Shown here piece by piece: positions 34,284-42,139 of a DNA stretch of 64,000 nt. The stretch spans positions 62,001-126,000 of the forward strand of contig CAZFNL010000137.1 of assembly GCA_964520615.1 (NCBI GenBank), written 5' to 3'. The translations under genes and the position numbers were made by a program. The stretch comes from JAMCUI01 sp964520615. Lineage in GTDB: Bacteria; Patescibacteriota; Microgenomatia; 2-02-FULL-39-11. How positions within the stretch are numbered: position 1 is the first letter of the stretch; every line of letters begins with the position of its first letter. The notes under the pieces are model-generated. The model had not been told where the DNA came from. It did not search any database and was given only the letters and a program-made list of their open reading frames with translations.

Positions 34284-36112
34284 TTTTCCTCCCAAAGCGG
34301 TATAAGCATATTGCTTTTAAATTCATCACGGGGCAAAAACGGACCCATGTCTTCAAGCGCAGGAGAAACAAACTGCCCGTTGGGTAATTTCCTGGCCATC
34401 AGTTTAGGATTAAGCGTCAGATTTTTGACAGAGTTTATGACACATACCATCGGGCCTTTACTTTTTAATACATTTTGGATTTTCCTTTTCATATCACTAT
34501 GATTATTTATCTCTATAGCCGGTAATCCATAAGCTTTTGCCACTTTTATAAAATCCGGACAGCTCACTCCAGATTTTTTGTCTACCGCCACGTGTCTGCC
34601 CTCAAACAGATTGTCTTGGGTATTTCTTATGGATTGGTATCCGTCATTATCATAAATAAAAAGCTTTATGGGTAGCCGGTGATGCTTCATCACCTGTAAT
34701 TCATGAATATTAAGTTGTATACTGCCGTCACCTTCAAAACAGATAATTCTTTTATTTTTTCCGGAGGCAAAAGCAGCTCCTACTGCCGCAGGCAATCCGT
34801 ATCCCATTTGGGCGCAACCGTTGTTCAGAACTATACGCTGTTTGTTCCTGACCCAAAATGCCTGGTATGAACAATTAAGAGGTCCTACACCGTCAGAAAG
34901 TACTATTATTTCGCCTTCGTCAAGCATCGAGCTGATTGTTTCAATAAAACAATAAGGATTTACTGCGTTCTTCTCTTTCCAATACTCAGGTAAAACTGTT
35001 TTATATTTTCGATTAAGCTTTCTCCCGTAGTCCATCCATTTGTTAATCACCAATTTAAAATTCTTCTTGTTTAATTGCTTTATCATTTCAACAATAAATT
35101 CTTTCGCGTCAACATTTATCTTCAGGTCAGGTGACAATATTGGTTTATCTGTTTCCTTTCTATCAATATCAACCATCACGTGATATGCTTCCCTGGCAAA
35201 AGCCTTATAAGTAAATCCTATAGTCCGAATATCCAACCGTGCTCCGATAGACAGCAGAAAATCACTGTTTTGCAGGATGAAATTGGCAGCTCTTTGCCCG
35301 AAAGCGTGTCCCCTGCCGAAAAAATATTTATTATCAGAAGGAATCAAATCGTATCCGGCATAACTTGTCAGTACCGGAATTTTCAGGAGTTCAACCAGCT
35401 TTAAAAATTCTCCGGCAGCTGCCGACAGCCGGATGCCGTTGCCCGCATACAGAACCGGGCGTTTGGAATGGCTTAATCTAAATATGGTTCGTGAAACCAG
35501 CTTCGACAAAAGTAGTTTTTTATCATCTTCTGAAGGCAATTTCAGTTCTTCACCAGGAACAAATCTCTTTAACTTTCCTTTTTCTATATACCAACCTTGT
35601 ATATCCAAAGGTATATCAAGCCAAGCCGGACCCGGCCTGCCTGATTTTGCCATATATACGGCCTTCTCCAGATGATATCTGATATCATCCGGCTTCAGGA
35701 CTGTCACGGCATATTTTGTAATCGGCTTTACCATGTCAATGATATTTATTTCCTGATCTCCCAATTGCCGGGATATTTTTCCTGCCCCCATAGTTTCTCT
35801 TTTTACTTGTCCGGATATTATCAGCATGGGAATGGAATCAAGCCAGCCGCCAAGGACTCCCGTAATCGCATTGGTTCCTCCGGGCCCTGTGGTCACAAGA
35901 CACACGCCCAAATTCCCTGAAATCCTCGCGTAAGCTTCCGCGGCTGTGGCACAAGCTTGTTCGTGATAGTTGCAGATATATTTCAGTTTTCCTGCTTTTC
36001 CTATAGAATCAACAAGGTGAATATTTCCGCCGCCTGATATAAGAAAAATGTGGTTTACTCCCAAATTTTCGATGAAACTGATAATGTAATCAGATAACTT
36101 TATTTTAACCAT
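34280..36112 (-). CDS. TPP-dependent acetolactate synthase-like enzyme
   Basis: A TPP enzyme of about 610 residues. I prefer the ATG at 36112 over a TTG three codons upstream. E51 (YHEQ) is the cofactor-activating Glu; G461-D-G-S ... N489-D-G is the TPP/Mg motif; GQRxxMGxGxxxRQLGDQE-like residues (about 104-123) match large-subunit acetolactate synthases. The middle domain (200-350) is the FAD/DHS-like fold. No small regulatory subunit or other branched-chain amino acid gene is near. In nucleotide-sugar loci such enzymes (YerE is the example) add a two-carbon unit from pyruvate to a 4-keto sugar. With RfbF/G/H in the same island that role fits. It heads a six-gene operon read from the palindromic promoter at 36177. 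Confidence 0.82.
   Translation of the reverse strand: MVKIKLSDYIISFIENLGVNHIFLISGGGNIHLVDSIGKAGKLKYICNYHEQACATAAEAYARISGNLGVCLVTTGPGGTNAITGVLGGWLDSIPMLIISGQVKRETMGAGKISRQLGDQEINIIDMVKPITKYAVTVLKPDDIRYHLEKAVYMAKSGRPGPAWLDIPLDIQGWYIEKGKLKRFVPGEELKLPSEDDKKLLLSKLVSRTIFRLSHSKRPVLYAGNGIRLSAAAGEFLKLVELLKIPVLTSYAGYDLIPSDNKYFFGRGHAFGQRAANFILQNSDFLLSIGARLDIRTIGFTYKAFAREAYHVMVDIDRKETDKPILSPDLKINVDAKEFIVEMIKQLNKKNFKLVINKWMDYGRKLNRKYKTVLPEYWKEKNAVNPYCFIETISSMLDEGEIIVLSDGVGPLNCSYQAFWVRNKQRIVLNNGCAQMGYGLPAAVGAAFASGKNKRIICFEGDGSIQLNIHELQVMKHHRLPIKLFIYDNDGYQSIRNTQDNLFEGRHVAVDKKSGVSCPDFIKVAKAYGLPAIEINNHSDMKRKIQNVLKSKGPMVCVINSVKNLTLNPKLMARKLPNGQFVSPALEDMGPFLPRDEFKSNMLIPLWEEK
34288..34293 (-). promoter_or_regulatory. 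Shine-Dalgarno deciding the GTG start of the epimerase gene
   Basis: GGGAGG on the minus strand lies four nucleotides before GTG at 34283. It argues for that start over the upstream TTG at 34295, which lies beyond the site. Confidence 0.75.
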
Positions 36113-36176
36113 GGCACTCAACTTCCCAGAATTAATTGGATAAAAAAACTTCCTTACTGCATCAATAGTGTTTCTG

Positions 36177-36188
36177 GTATTATAATAC
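36177..36188. promoter_or_regulatory. palindromic shared -10 of a divergent promoter
   Basis: GTATTATAATAC is a perfect 12-nt palindrome containing TATAAT on both strands, in the 82-nt gap between the TPP-enzyme and methyltransferase genes. On the plus strand TATAAT (36181-36186) ends 8 nt before the GTG start at 36195, predicting a leaderless message. On the minus strand it gives a leader of about 60 nt. No strong -35 is visible on either side. Confidence 0.6.
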
Positions 36189-36194
36189 GTTATT

Positions 36195-37253
36195 GTGGTT
36201 AATAAAAAGTCAAGAAATTGCCCAATCTGTAATTACCAATCAAATTTTCCCATTTTTACCCAGAAGTTTGCCGGCGGGCTTGAACATAAAATCGTAGTAT
36301 GCGATAACTGCGGTTTCGTATTTGTAAAATATACATACGACCGGAAAACAGCTAACAAACATTATAAAAAAAATTCAAAATATAATCACGGCCGGGATGA
36401 AAATCTGCATGAAATATACGCAAAAATTATACAGCAATATTGTCCTCCAACCTCTAAGATACTTGACGTAGGCTGTTCAGACGGACATTTATTGTATCTT
36501 TTAAGACAAAAGGGTTTTAAGAGCCTTGATGGTTTTGATCCCAGCCCTCAATGCCAAATAGCCGCATCTAGAAAATACAAAATAAAAATACGAACGGCCG
36601 AACTCTACTCTTTTGACACCCGGAGAAAATACGATATTATTATTCTTGCCCAAGTTTTAGAACATCTGGTTGATATAAAACAGGCAATTCAAAAACTTTC
36701 TTCAATACTTTCCGGAAATGGCTACTTTTTTATCGCCTTGCCTGATGCAGATAATTTTTATAAGGATTTCGAAGAACCTTTCTATGAATTCTCTCTTGAG
36801 CATATTAATTTTTTTGGTGTTTCTGCCCTTCACGCTCTCATGCATGACTTTCAGCCTATCCATTTCACCTCGGACGGTAAAGTAATTTTTTCCCTTTGGC
36901 AAAAAAGCGGAGGTGTCAGGAATTCACTAAAAAAATATATCCGGCTGTCAAAGGCAAAAATGGCCAGGATAAACAGAGTAATCGACAATTGCCCTGACAG
37001 ATTAATAGTCTGGGGAGCCGGATCGCTCACGGAAAGGCTTTTCACTTCCACAAAACTTGCCCAGAAAACTATCAAATTAGCAGACAGAAACTTGAATTTG
37101 GCGGGTAAAAAGCTGATAGGAATAGAGATCATCCCTCCGGAAAAGCTCCGAAGCTATAAAGAACCGGTACTCATATCCTCATTCCGCTTTAAGGACGAGA
37201 TTCTCAAGGATATAAAAAAAATGGGTATAAAAAATAAAATAATTACGTTTTGA
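36195..37253 (+). CDS. sugar C-methyltransferase-type protein (zinc ribbon + SAM domain + C-terminal domain)
   Basis: A 352-residue protein with three parts. C9-x2-C12 and C36-x2-C39 form an N-terminal zinc-binding domain; ILDVGCSDGH (89-98) is SAM motif I; from about residue 265 (RLIVWGAGSLTER) a Rossmann-like C-terminal domain follows. This order is that of NDP-hexose C-methyltransferases such as TylC3, which methylate a carbon next to the keto group of a nucleotide-linked sugar. In this island it could C-methylate a CDP-keto-deoxysugar; other relatives act on different substrates. The start is a GTG with TATAAT 8 nt upstream, so the message is probably leaderless. It lies alone on the plus strand and converges on a GT2 gene 13 nt away. 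Confidence 0.82.
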   Translation: MVNKKSRNCPICNYQSNFPIFTQKFAGGLEHKIVVCDNCGFVFVKYTYDRKTANKHYKKNSKYNHGRDENLHEIYAKIIQQYCPPTSKILDVGCSDGHLLYLLRQKGFKSLDGFDPSPQCQIAASRKYKIKIRTAELYSFDTRRKYDIIILAQVLEHLVDIKQAIQKLSSILSGNGYFFIALPDADNFYKDFEEPFYEFSLEHINFFGVSALHALMHDFQPIHFTSDGKVIFSLWQKSGGVRNSLKKYIRLSKAKMARINRVIDNCPDRLIVWGAGSLTERLFTSTKLAQKTIKLADRNLNLAGKKLIGIEIIPPEKLRSYKEPVLISSFRFKDEILKDIKKMGIKNKIITF

Positions 37254-37266
37254 AATCAATAAACAT

Positions 37267-37968
37267 TTATTTTGCAAAGCGTAAAAGAAGAATGCCTACC
37301 AGATTTCTAAAGGCAATTGATGGAATTTTATCTAGTGTATAGACTTTTGTCTTATCACCACGTTGAGTCTTACGGTGATGTATCGGTATTTCATTTATGG
37401 ATAATTTAGCTTTAATAGCCACAGCTATAAAACCCCACCAAAACCCTTCATTTAAATAAGAAAGATACTTTGTGTAAGATAAGATTGCCCTCCTCTTGAA
37501 TAAAACAAAAGGAGCGGATGGATCGTGTATTGATGCAGAAAAAAGTAATTTATAGATTATTCGGAAAAAAAGAGAAAAAACTTTTCTTTGTAGAGGATCG
37601 GACCTTCTCCGTCTCCAACCTATCAGTATGTCTGCCGACATTCTCTTCTTCCAAAACTTGGGAAAATCTTCCGGATTGCATTGGCCGTCAGAATCGACAC
37701 AAAGTAAAAACTCTGACTGTGCGGACTTTATACCATCCAATACTGCACTACCGTAACCTCTCCTTTTCTTTTTCTGATTGAGGCTAATAGGATAATTCAA
37801 TTTTAGTTTTTTTAATAATTCTTTTGTTCCATCAGTTGAACCATCCTCGCAAATTATGAAATTGAAACGGATTTTGTTTTTATCGAGAAAAATTTTCCAT
37901 TCCGAAAGGACATATTCTATAACTTCTTTTTCATCATACACAGGCAAAATTATTGATAGTGAACTCAT
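37267..37968 (-). CDS. DPM1-like family 2 glycosyltransferase
   Basis: A 233-residue GT2 enzyme: SIILPVYDEKEVI (5-17), ICEDGSTDGT (39-48) and D92-S-D94-G-Q (92-96) are the family sites, the last in the DxDGQ form typical of dolichol/polyprenyl-phosphate mannose synthase relatives. No C-terminal membrane helix pair is present, as in soluble DPM1. It may charge a polyprenyl phosphate with a sugar for the GT-C transferases. It is a single-gene unit on the minus strand between the methyltransferase and RfbH genes. Its likely -10 is the shared palindrome at 38004-38017, giving a leader of about 31 nt. Donor unknown. Confidence 0.82.
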   Translation of the reverse strand: MSSLSIILPVYDEKEVIEYVLSEWKIFLDKNKIRFNFIICEDGSTDGTKELLKKLKLNYPISLNQKKKRRGYGSAVLDGIKSAQSEFLLCVDSDGQCNPEDFPKFWKKRMSADILIGWRRRRSDPLQRKVFSLFFRIIYKLLFSASIHDPSAPFVLFKRRAILSYTKYLSYLNEGFWWGFIAVAIKAKLSINEIPIHHRKTQRGDKTKVYTLDKIPSIAFRNLVGILLLRFAK

Positions 37969-38003
37969 CTTAATGTAAAATCAATTTCTTTATATAATTG
38001 TCA

Positions 38004-38017
38004 TGTATTATAATACA
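38004..38017. promoter_or_regulatory. palindromic shared -10 of a second divergent promoter
   Basis: TGTATTATAATACA is a perfect 14-nt palindrome with TATAAT on both strands, in the 64-nt gap between the GT2 gene (minus) and rfbH (plus). Plus-strand TATAAT (38009-38014) lies 18 nt before the rfbH ATG. A second TATAAT at 38025-38030 is only 2 nt before that ATG and is too close to be its -10. The core is identical to the palindrome at 36177-36188. Confidence 0.6.
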
Positions 38018-38032
38018 AAGTTAATATAATCT

Positions 38033-39283
38033 ATGCCTTCCGATATATCATTTGTCCCGGGAAAGACTTATATTCCAGCCTCTGGGAAAGTATTTGGCGA
38101 AAACGAAATAGAAAATGCCGTATCAGCCGCCCGTGAGGGATGGTGGACGGAAGGTCATTTTGCCAAAGAATTTGAAAAGGAATTCTCCCGCTTTTTGGGC
38201 GTGCGCTACGTTTCACTGGTCAACTCCGGCTCCAGTGCCAATCTGACCGCTTTATTTTCCCTGACTTCGAGAGTTTTTGGAGAAAGAAGTTTGAAAAGAG
38301 GCGATGAATTTATTACAGGAGCTGTCGCCTTCCCCACAACCGTCAATCCCGGCATCATCTTTGGTATGACACCGGTCTTTGTGGATGCTGATCTTTCTTC
38401 TCTTAATATTAATACGGAAAAAATTGAAAAAGCCATCACCAAAAAAACAAAACTTATTATGGCAGCCCACACCCTAGGCAACCCCTATAATCTGGATAAA
38501 ATAGTGGCACTAGCCAAAAAATACCATCTATGGTTGATTGAGGACTGCTGTGATGCCTTGGGAAGCCGTTATGAAGGGAAACTTGTGGGAACATATGGCG
38601 ATATATCCACATTCTCCTTTTATCCTGCTCACCAGATTACCATGGGTGAAGGCGGAGCAGTCGTTACCAATAACCCCCTTATCCACCGCTCCATACGTCA
38701 ATTCCGCGACTGGGGCAGGGACTGCTGGTGCGATACAGGAAAGGATGATACTTGCGGCAAGCGGTTTGGTTGGAAAATGGGAGAACTGCCCGCAGGTTAC
38801 GACCATAAATATATCTACTCCCAGATAGGTTTTAACCTGAAACTTACGGATTTCCAGGCGGCAATCGGCCTGGCACAACTTCAAAAATTGCCGCAATTTA
38901 TAAAAAAAAGGAAAGAAAATTATAAAGAACTATTTAAATTCTTTCGAAGATATAATAAGTTTTTTGAGCTTCTTACAACAACAGATAAAGAAGATCCTTG
39001 CTGGTTTGGCTTTCCTCTTCTTGTCAAGAAAGACGCACCGTTTACCAGAAATCAGCTCACAGAGTATCTGGAAAAAGAAAAAATAGGTACCAGAAATGTC
39101 TTTTCAGGAAACCTTCTTCGGCACCCGGCATATCTGAAAATAAAATACAGGACTGCAGGAAAGATTGTCAACGCAGATCACGTGATGAACAGGGCATTCT
39201 GGTTGGGAGTTTTTCCAGGAATAAATTTTGAGATGATAGAATATATCAAAAAGACTATCGAAAAATTTCTTAAAAGATTCTGA
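38033..39283 (+). CDS. rfbH: CDP-4-keto-6-deoxy-D-glucose 3-dehydrase RfbH (E1)
   Basis: A 416-residue PMP-dependent iron-sulfur dehydrase of the aminotransferase fold. H200 (YPAHQITMGEGG) replaces the PLP-binding Lys, the hallmark of E1. C173-x57-C231-x1-C233-x7-C241 matches exactly the cysteine spacing that holds the [2Fe-2S] cluster in the studied Yersinia enzyme. NSGSSAN (64-70) and EDCCDALGS (170-178) are cofactor-binding segments. It removes the 3-OH of CDP-4-keto-6-deoxyglucose with electrons from a reductase (E3), giving CDP-4-keto-3,6-dideoxyglucose. No E3-type reductase lies in the window. It is transcribed alone from the divergent promoter at 38004 and converges on a membrane gene 24 nt away. 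Confidence 0.95.
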   Translation: MPSDISFVPGKTYIPASGKVFGENEIENAVSAAREGWWTEGHFAKEFEKEFSRFLGVRYVSLVNSGSSANLTALFSLTSRVFGERSLKRGDEFITGAVAFPTTVNPGIIFGMTPVFVDADLSSLNINTEKIEKAITKKTKLIMAAHTLGNPYNLDKIVALAKKYHLWLIEDCCDALGSRYEGKLVGTYGDISTFSFYPAHQITMGEGGAVVTNNPLIHRSIRQFRDWGRDCWCDTGKDDTCGKRFGWKMGELPAGYDHKYIYSQIGFNLKLTDFQAAIGLAQLQKLPQFIKKRKENYKELFKFFRRYNKFFELLTTTDKEDPCWFGFPLLVKKDAPFTRNQLTEYLEKEKIGTRNVFSGNLLRHPAYLKIKYRTAGKIVNADHVMNRAFWLGVFPGINFEMIEYIKKTIEKFLKRF

Positions 39284-39307
39284 TATCGCCTGTTCCTCCA
39301 AATAAAA

Positions 39308-40963
39308 CTATCTGATAGAAGTCTCACCTTTATATTTCAACTTATATACTTTAAGGGAGTACCCGTCATCATCAAAATTCATTTCTTTCACTAAAGTATA
39401 ACGTAATTTCAACGACGGACTATACATTCTGGTTTCGTACCACCGGAGATAATTTGCATTGTCAGTATTGGGCATTTCAATATAATAGATTATTTTAGGC
39501 TTATTATAAAGATAACTGTACCAGTTGATTATATATACAGCATCTATATTCTTATGACTTACAGTTCTCCAAAAGCCGCTTTTATCCCAGACTGGAAATA
39601 GAAATGGTCCTGCACGAAGATTATAAGCAAAAGCATCTTTTTTGAGAGGACGAATACTTTGGAGCAAATCATTTAAAAGGTAGTGCAAATGAGTATATTC
39701 CAGATTATATACGAGTTGATCACGTCCATATCCGCAACATTCACCCGTAATTGACGTCATGTCTAAGATATCGTGATTTCCAAATCTAAACGTCCCATAT
39801 ATTTTCTGAGAAATTGGATCAATTGTTTTAAAACATGATATAAAAAAAAGTGAAATAATGGATAAGAGTAAAAAATTTCTAATTATCCTTTTTTGAATAA
39901 AAACATGTATTCCGAAATAAAAAAGAATAATCAAAAAAGGATACAACGGTAAAAAATAACGCGGGTTGGAAAAGGTTTTGTAACTGATCATTACCAGAGT
40001 CATGACAAAAAAAATCGTATAAAGAAATATTATATTAAGATATTTTATATCTTCTTTGTAACTGTCCCCTCTTCTTTTCCTTACGATTTTAAATACTGAT
40101 AAAATAATTCCCAAAATAAGAAAATAGGTTAGAATCCAGTTAAAATTAGCAATAAAAATTAGTATGAAATATGAGGCTGGTATTTTTTGCACAACGGAAT
40201 GAGGAAAAAGTGGCATTTGTAGATTACCACCAGAGTCAGTCAGATACCAAGGCAATGGTTCCTGTCTCAATATAAACACTCTTACCATAAGAAATAGTAA
40301 ATAAATTAGAACTGGAAAAGAAAAAAATGCATAATTCCACATTTTTCTAAAAACTTTGCCAAGGTTTAATTTTCTCCATTCGAGAGAAAATAAAAAGCTA
40401 ATAAAAACTGAAATTGCGTAGAAGACAATACCTGTTTCTTTGGTAAAAACCAAGGCTGTGCCTGATAAAATGGTAAGTTTTTTGTGTTTAGTAATCAAAA
40501 AATAAAGAAAAATTGTATAGAAAACCAAAACTCCGTAATCAGGACTGTATTGCAGAGCATTTGCCACAAAAGGAGGATAGAACGCGTATAAGAATGTCAA
40601 TAGATTTACTTCAATATTATGCTTATTTCCGGAAAAAAGGTGTTTTAATATACCGTAAAAAGCAACCATTGATAAAACTGTAAAAAAAGCTATGGTGAAA
40701 TGGAGAACTGGCATATTCCCAAAACCGAAATATTGTGGCAGACTTGTAGGAAGCGTCCAGGCAAAAGAAACATGTTCGGCAAAGTTAAAATTCAGCAGGT
40801 TAAATGATGAAGTCACGGCTTTGTACATATGAGTATTGACATACTCATAAGAGTCCCAAAGAGGCACGAAACCGGAATATCGGTAAATAAGAAGTATATA
40901 AGCAAAAATTATAAAAAAGAGCGGAATATGCTTTTTTATTGCTGAGGAAAATATTCGTAACAT
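39308..40963 (-). CDS. polytopic GT-C-type membrane glycosyltransferase
   Basis: A 551-residue membrane protein with about ten helices. The first (residues 13-29) is followed by GFVPLWDSYEY with D37 in the GT-C catalytic position; a second loop (near 70-78, TLPTSLPQYFG) and a long C-terminal extracytoplasmic part (about 390-551) follow. It resembles the PMT/GT39-like proteins elsewhere in the window in layout but has its own sequence, so it is not one of the tandem paralogs. It likely transfers a sugar from a polyprenyl-phosphate donor. It ends the long minus-strand run from the right edge. A TATACT on the minus strand near 40984-40989 could give it a separate promoter about 13 nt upstream of the leader; weak evidence. 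Confidence 0.65.
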   Translation of the reverse strand: MLRIFSSAIKKHIPLFFIIFAYILLIYRYSGFVPLWDSYEYVNTHMYKAVTSSFNLLNFNFAEHVSFAWTLPTSLPQYFGFGNMPVLHFTIAFFTVLSMVAFYGILKHLFSGNKHNIEVNLLTFLYAFYPPFVANALQYSPDYGVLVFYTIFLYFLITKHKKLTILSGTALVFTKETGIVFYAISVFISFLFSLEWRKLNLGKVFRKMWNYAFFSFPVLIYLLFLMVRVFILRQEPLPWYLTDSGGNLQMPLFPHSVVQKIPASYFILIFIANFNWILTYFLILGIILSVFKIVRKRRGDSYKEDIKYLNIIFLYTIFFVMTLVMISYKTFSNPRYFLPLYPFLIILFYFGIHVFIQKRIIRNFLLLSIISLFFISCFKTIDPISQKIYGTFRFGNHDILDMTSITGECCGYGRDQLVYNLEYTHLHYLLNDLLQSIRPLKKDAFAYNLRAGPFLFPVWDKSGFWRTVSHKNIDAVYIINWYSYLYNKPKIIYYIEMPNTDNANYLRWYETRMYSPSLKLRYTLVKEMNFDDDGYSLKVYKLKYKGETSIR

Positions 40964-41019
40964 ATGAAAATGGAATAACGTAAGTATATAAAAACCTGCG
41001 GTCTGGTAAAAGGGGAAAA

Positions 41020-42042
41020 TTAGCGCTCTAAAAGAATCTTTTTTAAGCTATTTCTGATCTGGTTTTTATTTTTGGTGGCAAAATACCATTCTATTGTCCT
41101 ATGTAACCCATCCCTAAACTTCACCTGAGGCTCCCAACCTAGAAGATTTTTTGCCAGGCGGCAATCGGCTACCCTATTGTAAGGTCCTGTGGGCATGGAA
41201 GGTAAAATCTTTATTTTGGCATCAGATCTCGCACAACGTAAAATCTCCTGAGCCGCATCAATCACTTTTGTTCTTTCGGTTGTCCCCAGATTTATCGCTA
41301 TACCATCATTTATCTTTTCTGCGGCCAAAAGTGTACCTTCCACAATATCGGCTACATAAGTCCAATTCCTTATCTGTTCTCCCGTACCCCAAATTTCATA
41401 AGGATTTTGCCTTATGAATGCTTTGGCAATCATAGCAATCACCGCATGGCTTTCTACCTCTCTTTCTCCATAGACGGAAAAATACCTGCATGAGACGGAC
41501 TTTAACCCGAAATCTCTATAATATGCACTCAAAGTCATCTCACCCATAAGCTTTGCCCATCCGTACATATTATCTGCATCATATGGAGATTTCACCATTT
41601 CTTCTTTGAGATATATTATTTTATTCGGATCAGTCTGTAAAAAATTCGGATAAACACAACCTGAAGAGGCAAAAACCACTTTTTCCACTTTTTCATTTAG
41701 TGAAGCCAAAAATACAGATCCATCTAGAAGCAAATTAGATGAGGTAGAACCCTGATGAAAATCTATGTATCCTCTTCCTCCGTAATTACAGGCAAGGTGA
41801 AAAACGATATCAACTCCTCTTACACTTTTTCGTGCATTATCTAAATTACGAAGATCTCTAACAAGAAATTCCACATTTTTGTTTTTGACATGTTTCGAAA
41901 AATAGGGTAAATGAGTTCTGCTTATGTTTACCACTCTAACCTTAGTCCCCATTTCCACTATCCTATCTATAAGATGTGACCCTATAAATGAAGCACCCGT
42001 TACAAGTACTTTTTTCTTTCTCCAAAACATTTCGCTAACCAT
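41020..42042 (-). CDS. NAD-dependent epimerase/dehydratase with altered Rossmann loop
   Basis: I use the ATG at 42042 (340 residues); a TTG 11 codons upstream is less likely and an ATG at 42030 is also possible. It is an extended SDR: S126/S127 (FASSGC) and Y160-GWA-K164 are the catalytic residues, and NYGGRGYIDFH resembles GDP-mannose-type 3,5-epimerase and fucose-synthase relatives. The NAD loop reads TGASFIG (15-21), one residue shorter than the usual TGxxGxxG and lacking the middle Gly. Its neighbours suggest a nucleotide-sugar epimerase or reductase in glycan synthesis; substrate unknown. A hairpin (42092-42113) lies in the 97-nt stretch between it and the upstream fucose synthase gene. 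Confidence 0.78.
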   Translation of the reverse strand: MVSEMFWRKKKVLVTGASFIGSHLIDRIVEMGTKVRVVNISRTHLPYFSKHVKNKNVEFLVRDLRNLDNARKSVRGVDIVFHLACNYGGRGYIDFHQGSTSSNLLLDGSVFLASLNEKVEKVVFASSGCVYPNFLQTDPNKIIYLKEEMVKSPYDADNMYGWAKLMGEMTLSAYYRDFGLKSVSCRYFSVYGEREVESHAVIAMIAKAFIRQNPYEIWGTGEQIRNWTYVADIVEGTLLAAEKINDGIAINLGTTERTKVIDAAQEILRCARSDAKIKILPSMPTGPYNRVADCRLAKNLLGWEPQVKFRDGLHRTIEWYFATKNKNQIRNSLKKILLER

Positions 42043-42091
42043 AAACACGAAGATATATTCATAAACTAATTTCAATAAGTAAAGAGTGAGC

Positions 42092-42113
42092 TCTCCAGGT
42101 TAAAGCCCGGAGA
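42092..42113 (-). terminator. possible hairpin between fcl and the next epimerase gene
   Basis: TCTCCAGG and CCCGGAGA form an 8-bp stem with one A-C mismatch around a 6-nt loop. A U-rich tract follows only weakly on the minus strand, so this may be an attenuating or RNA-processing hairpin and not a full terminator. Confidence 0.3.
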
Positions 42114-42139
42114 TTTCTGCGAAGGATTAAAACAAAGGT

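Noticed and set aside
34280..36112. Housekeeping acetolactate synthase (ilvB).
   Set aside because: No ilvN, ilvC or other branched-chain amino acid gene is near, and the gene heads a sugar-modification operon.
38025..38030. TATAAT directly before the rfbH start as its -10.
   Set aside because: It lies 2 nt before the ATG, so transcription would begin inside the gene; the palindromic TATAAT at 38009-38014 is better placed.
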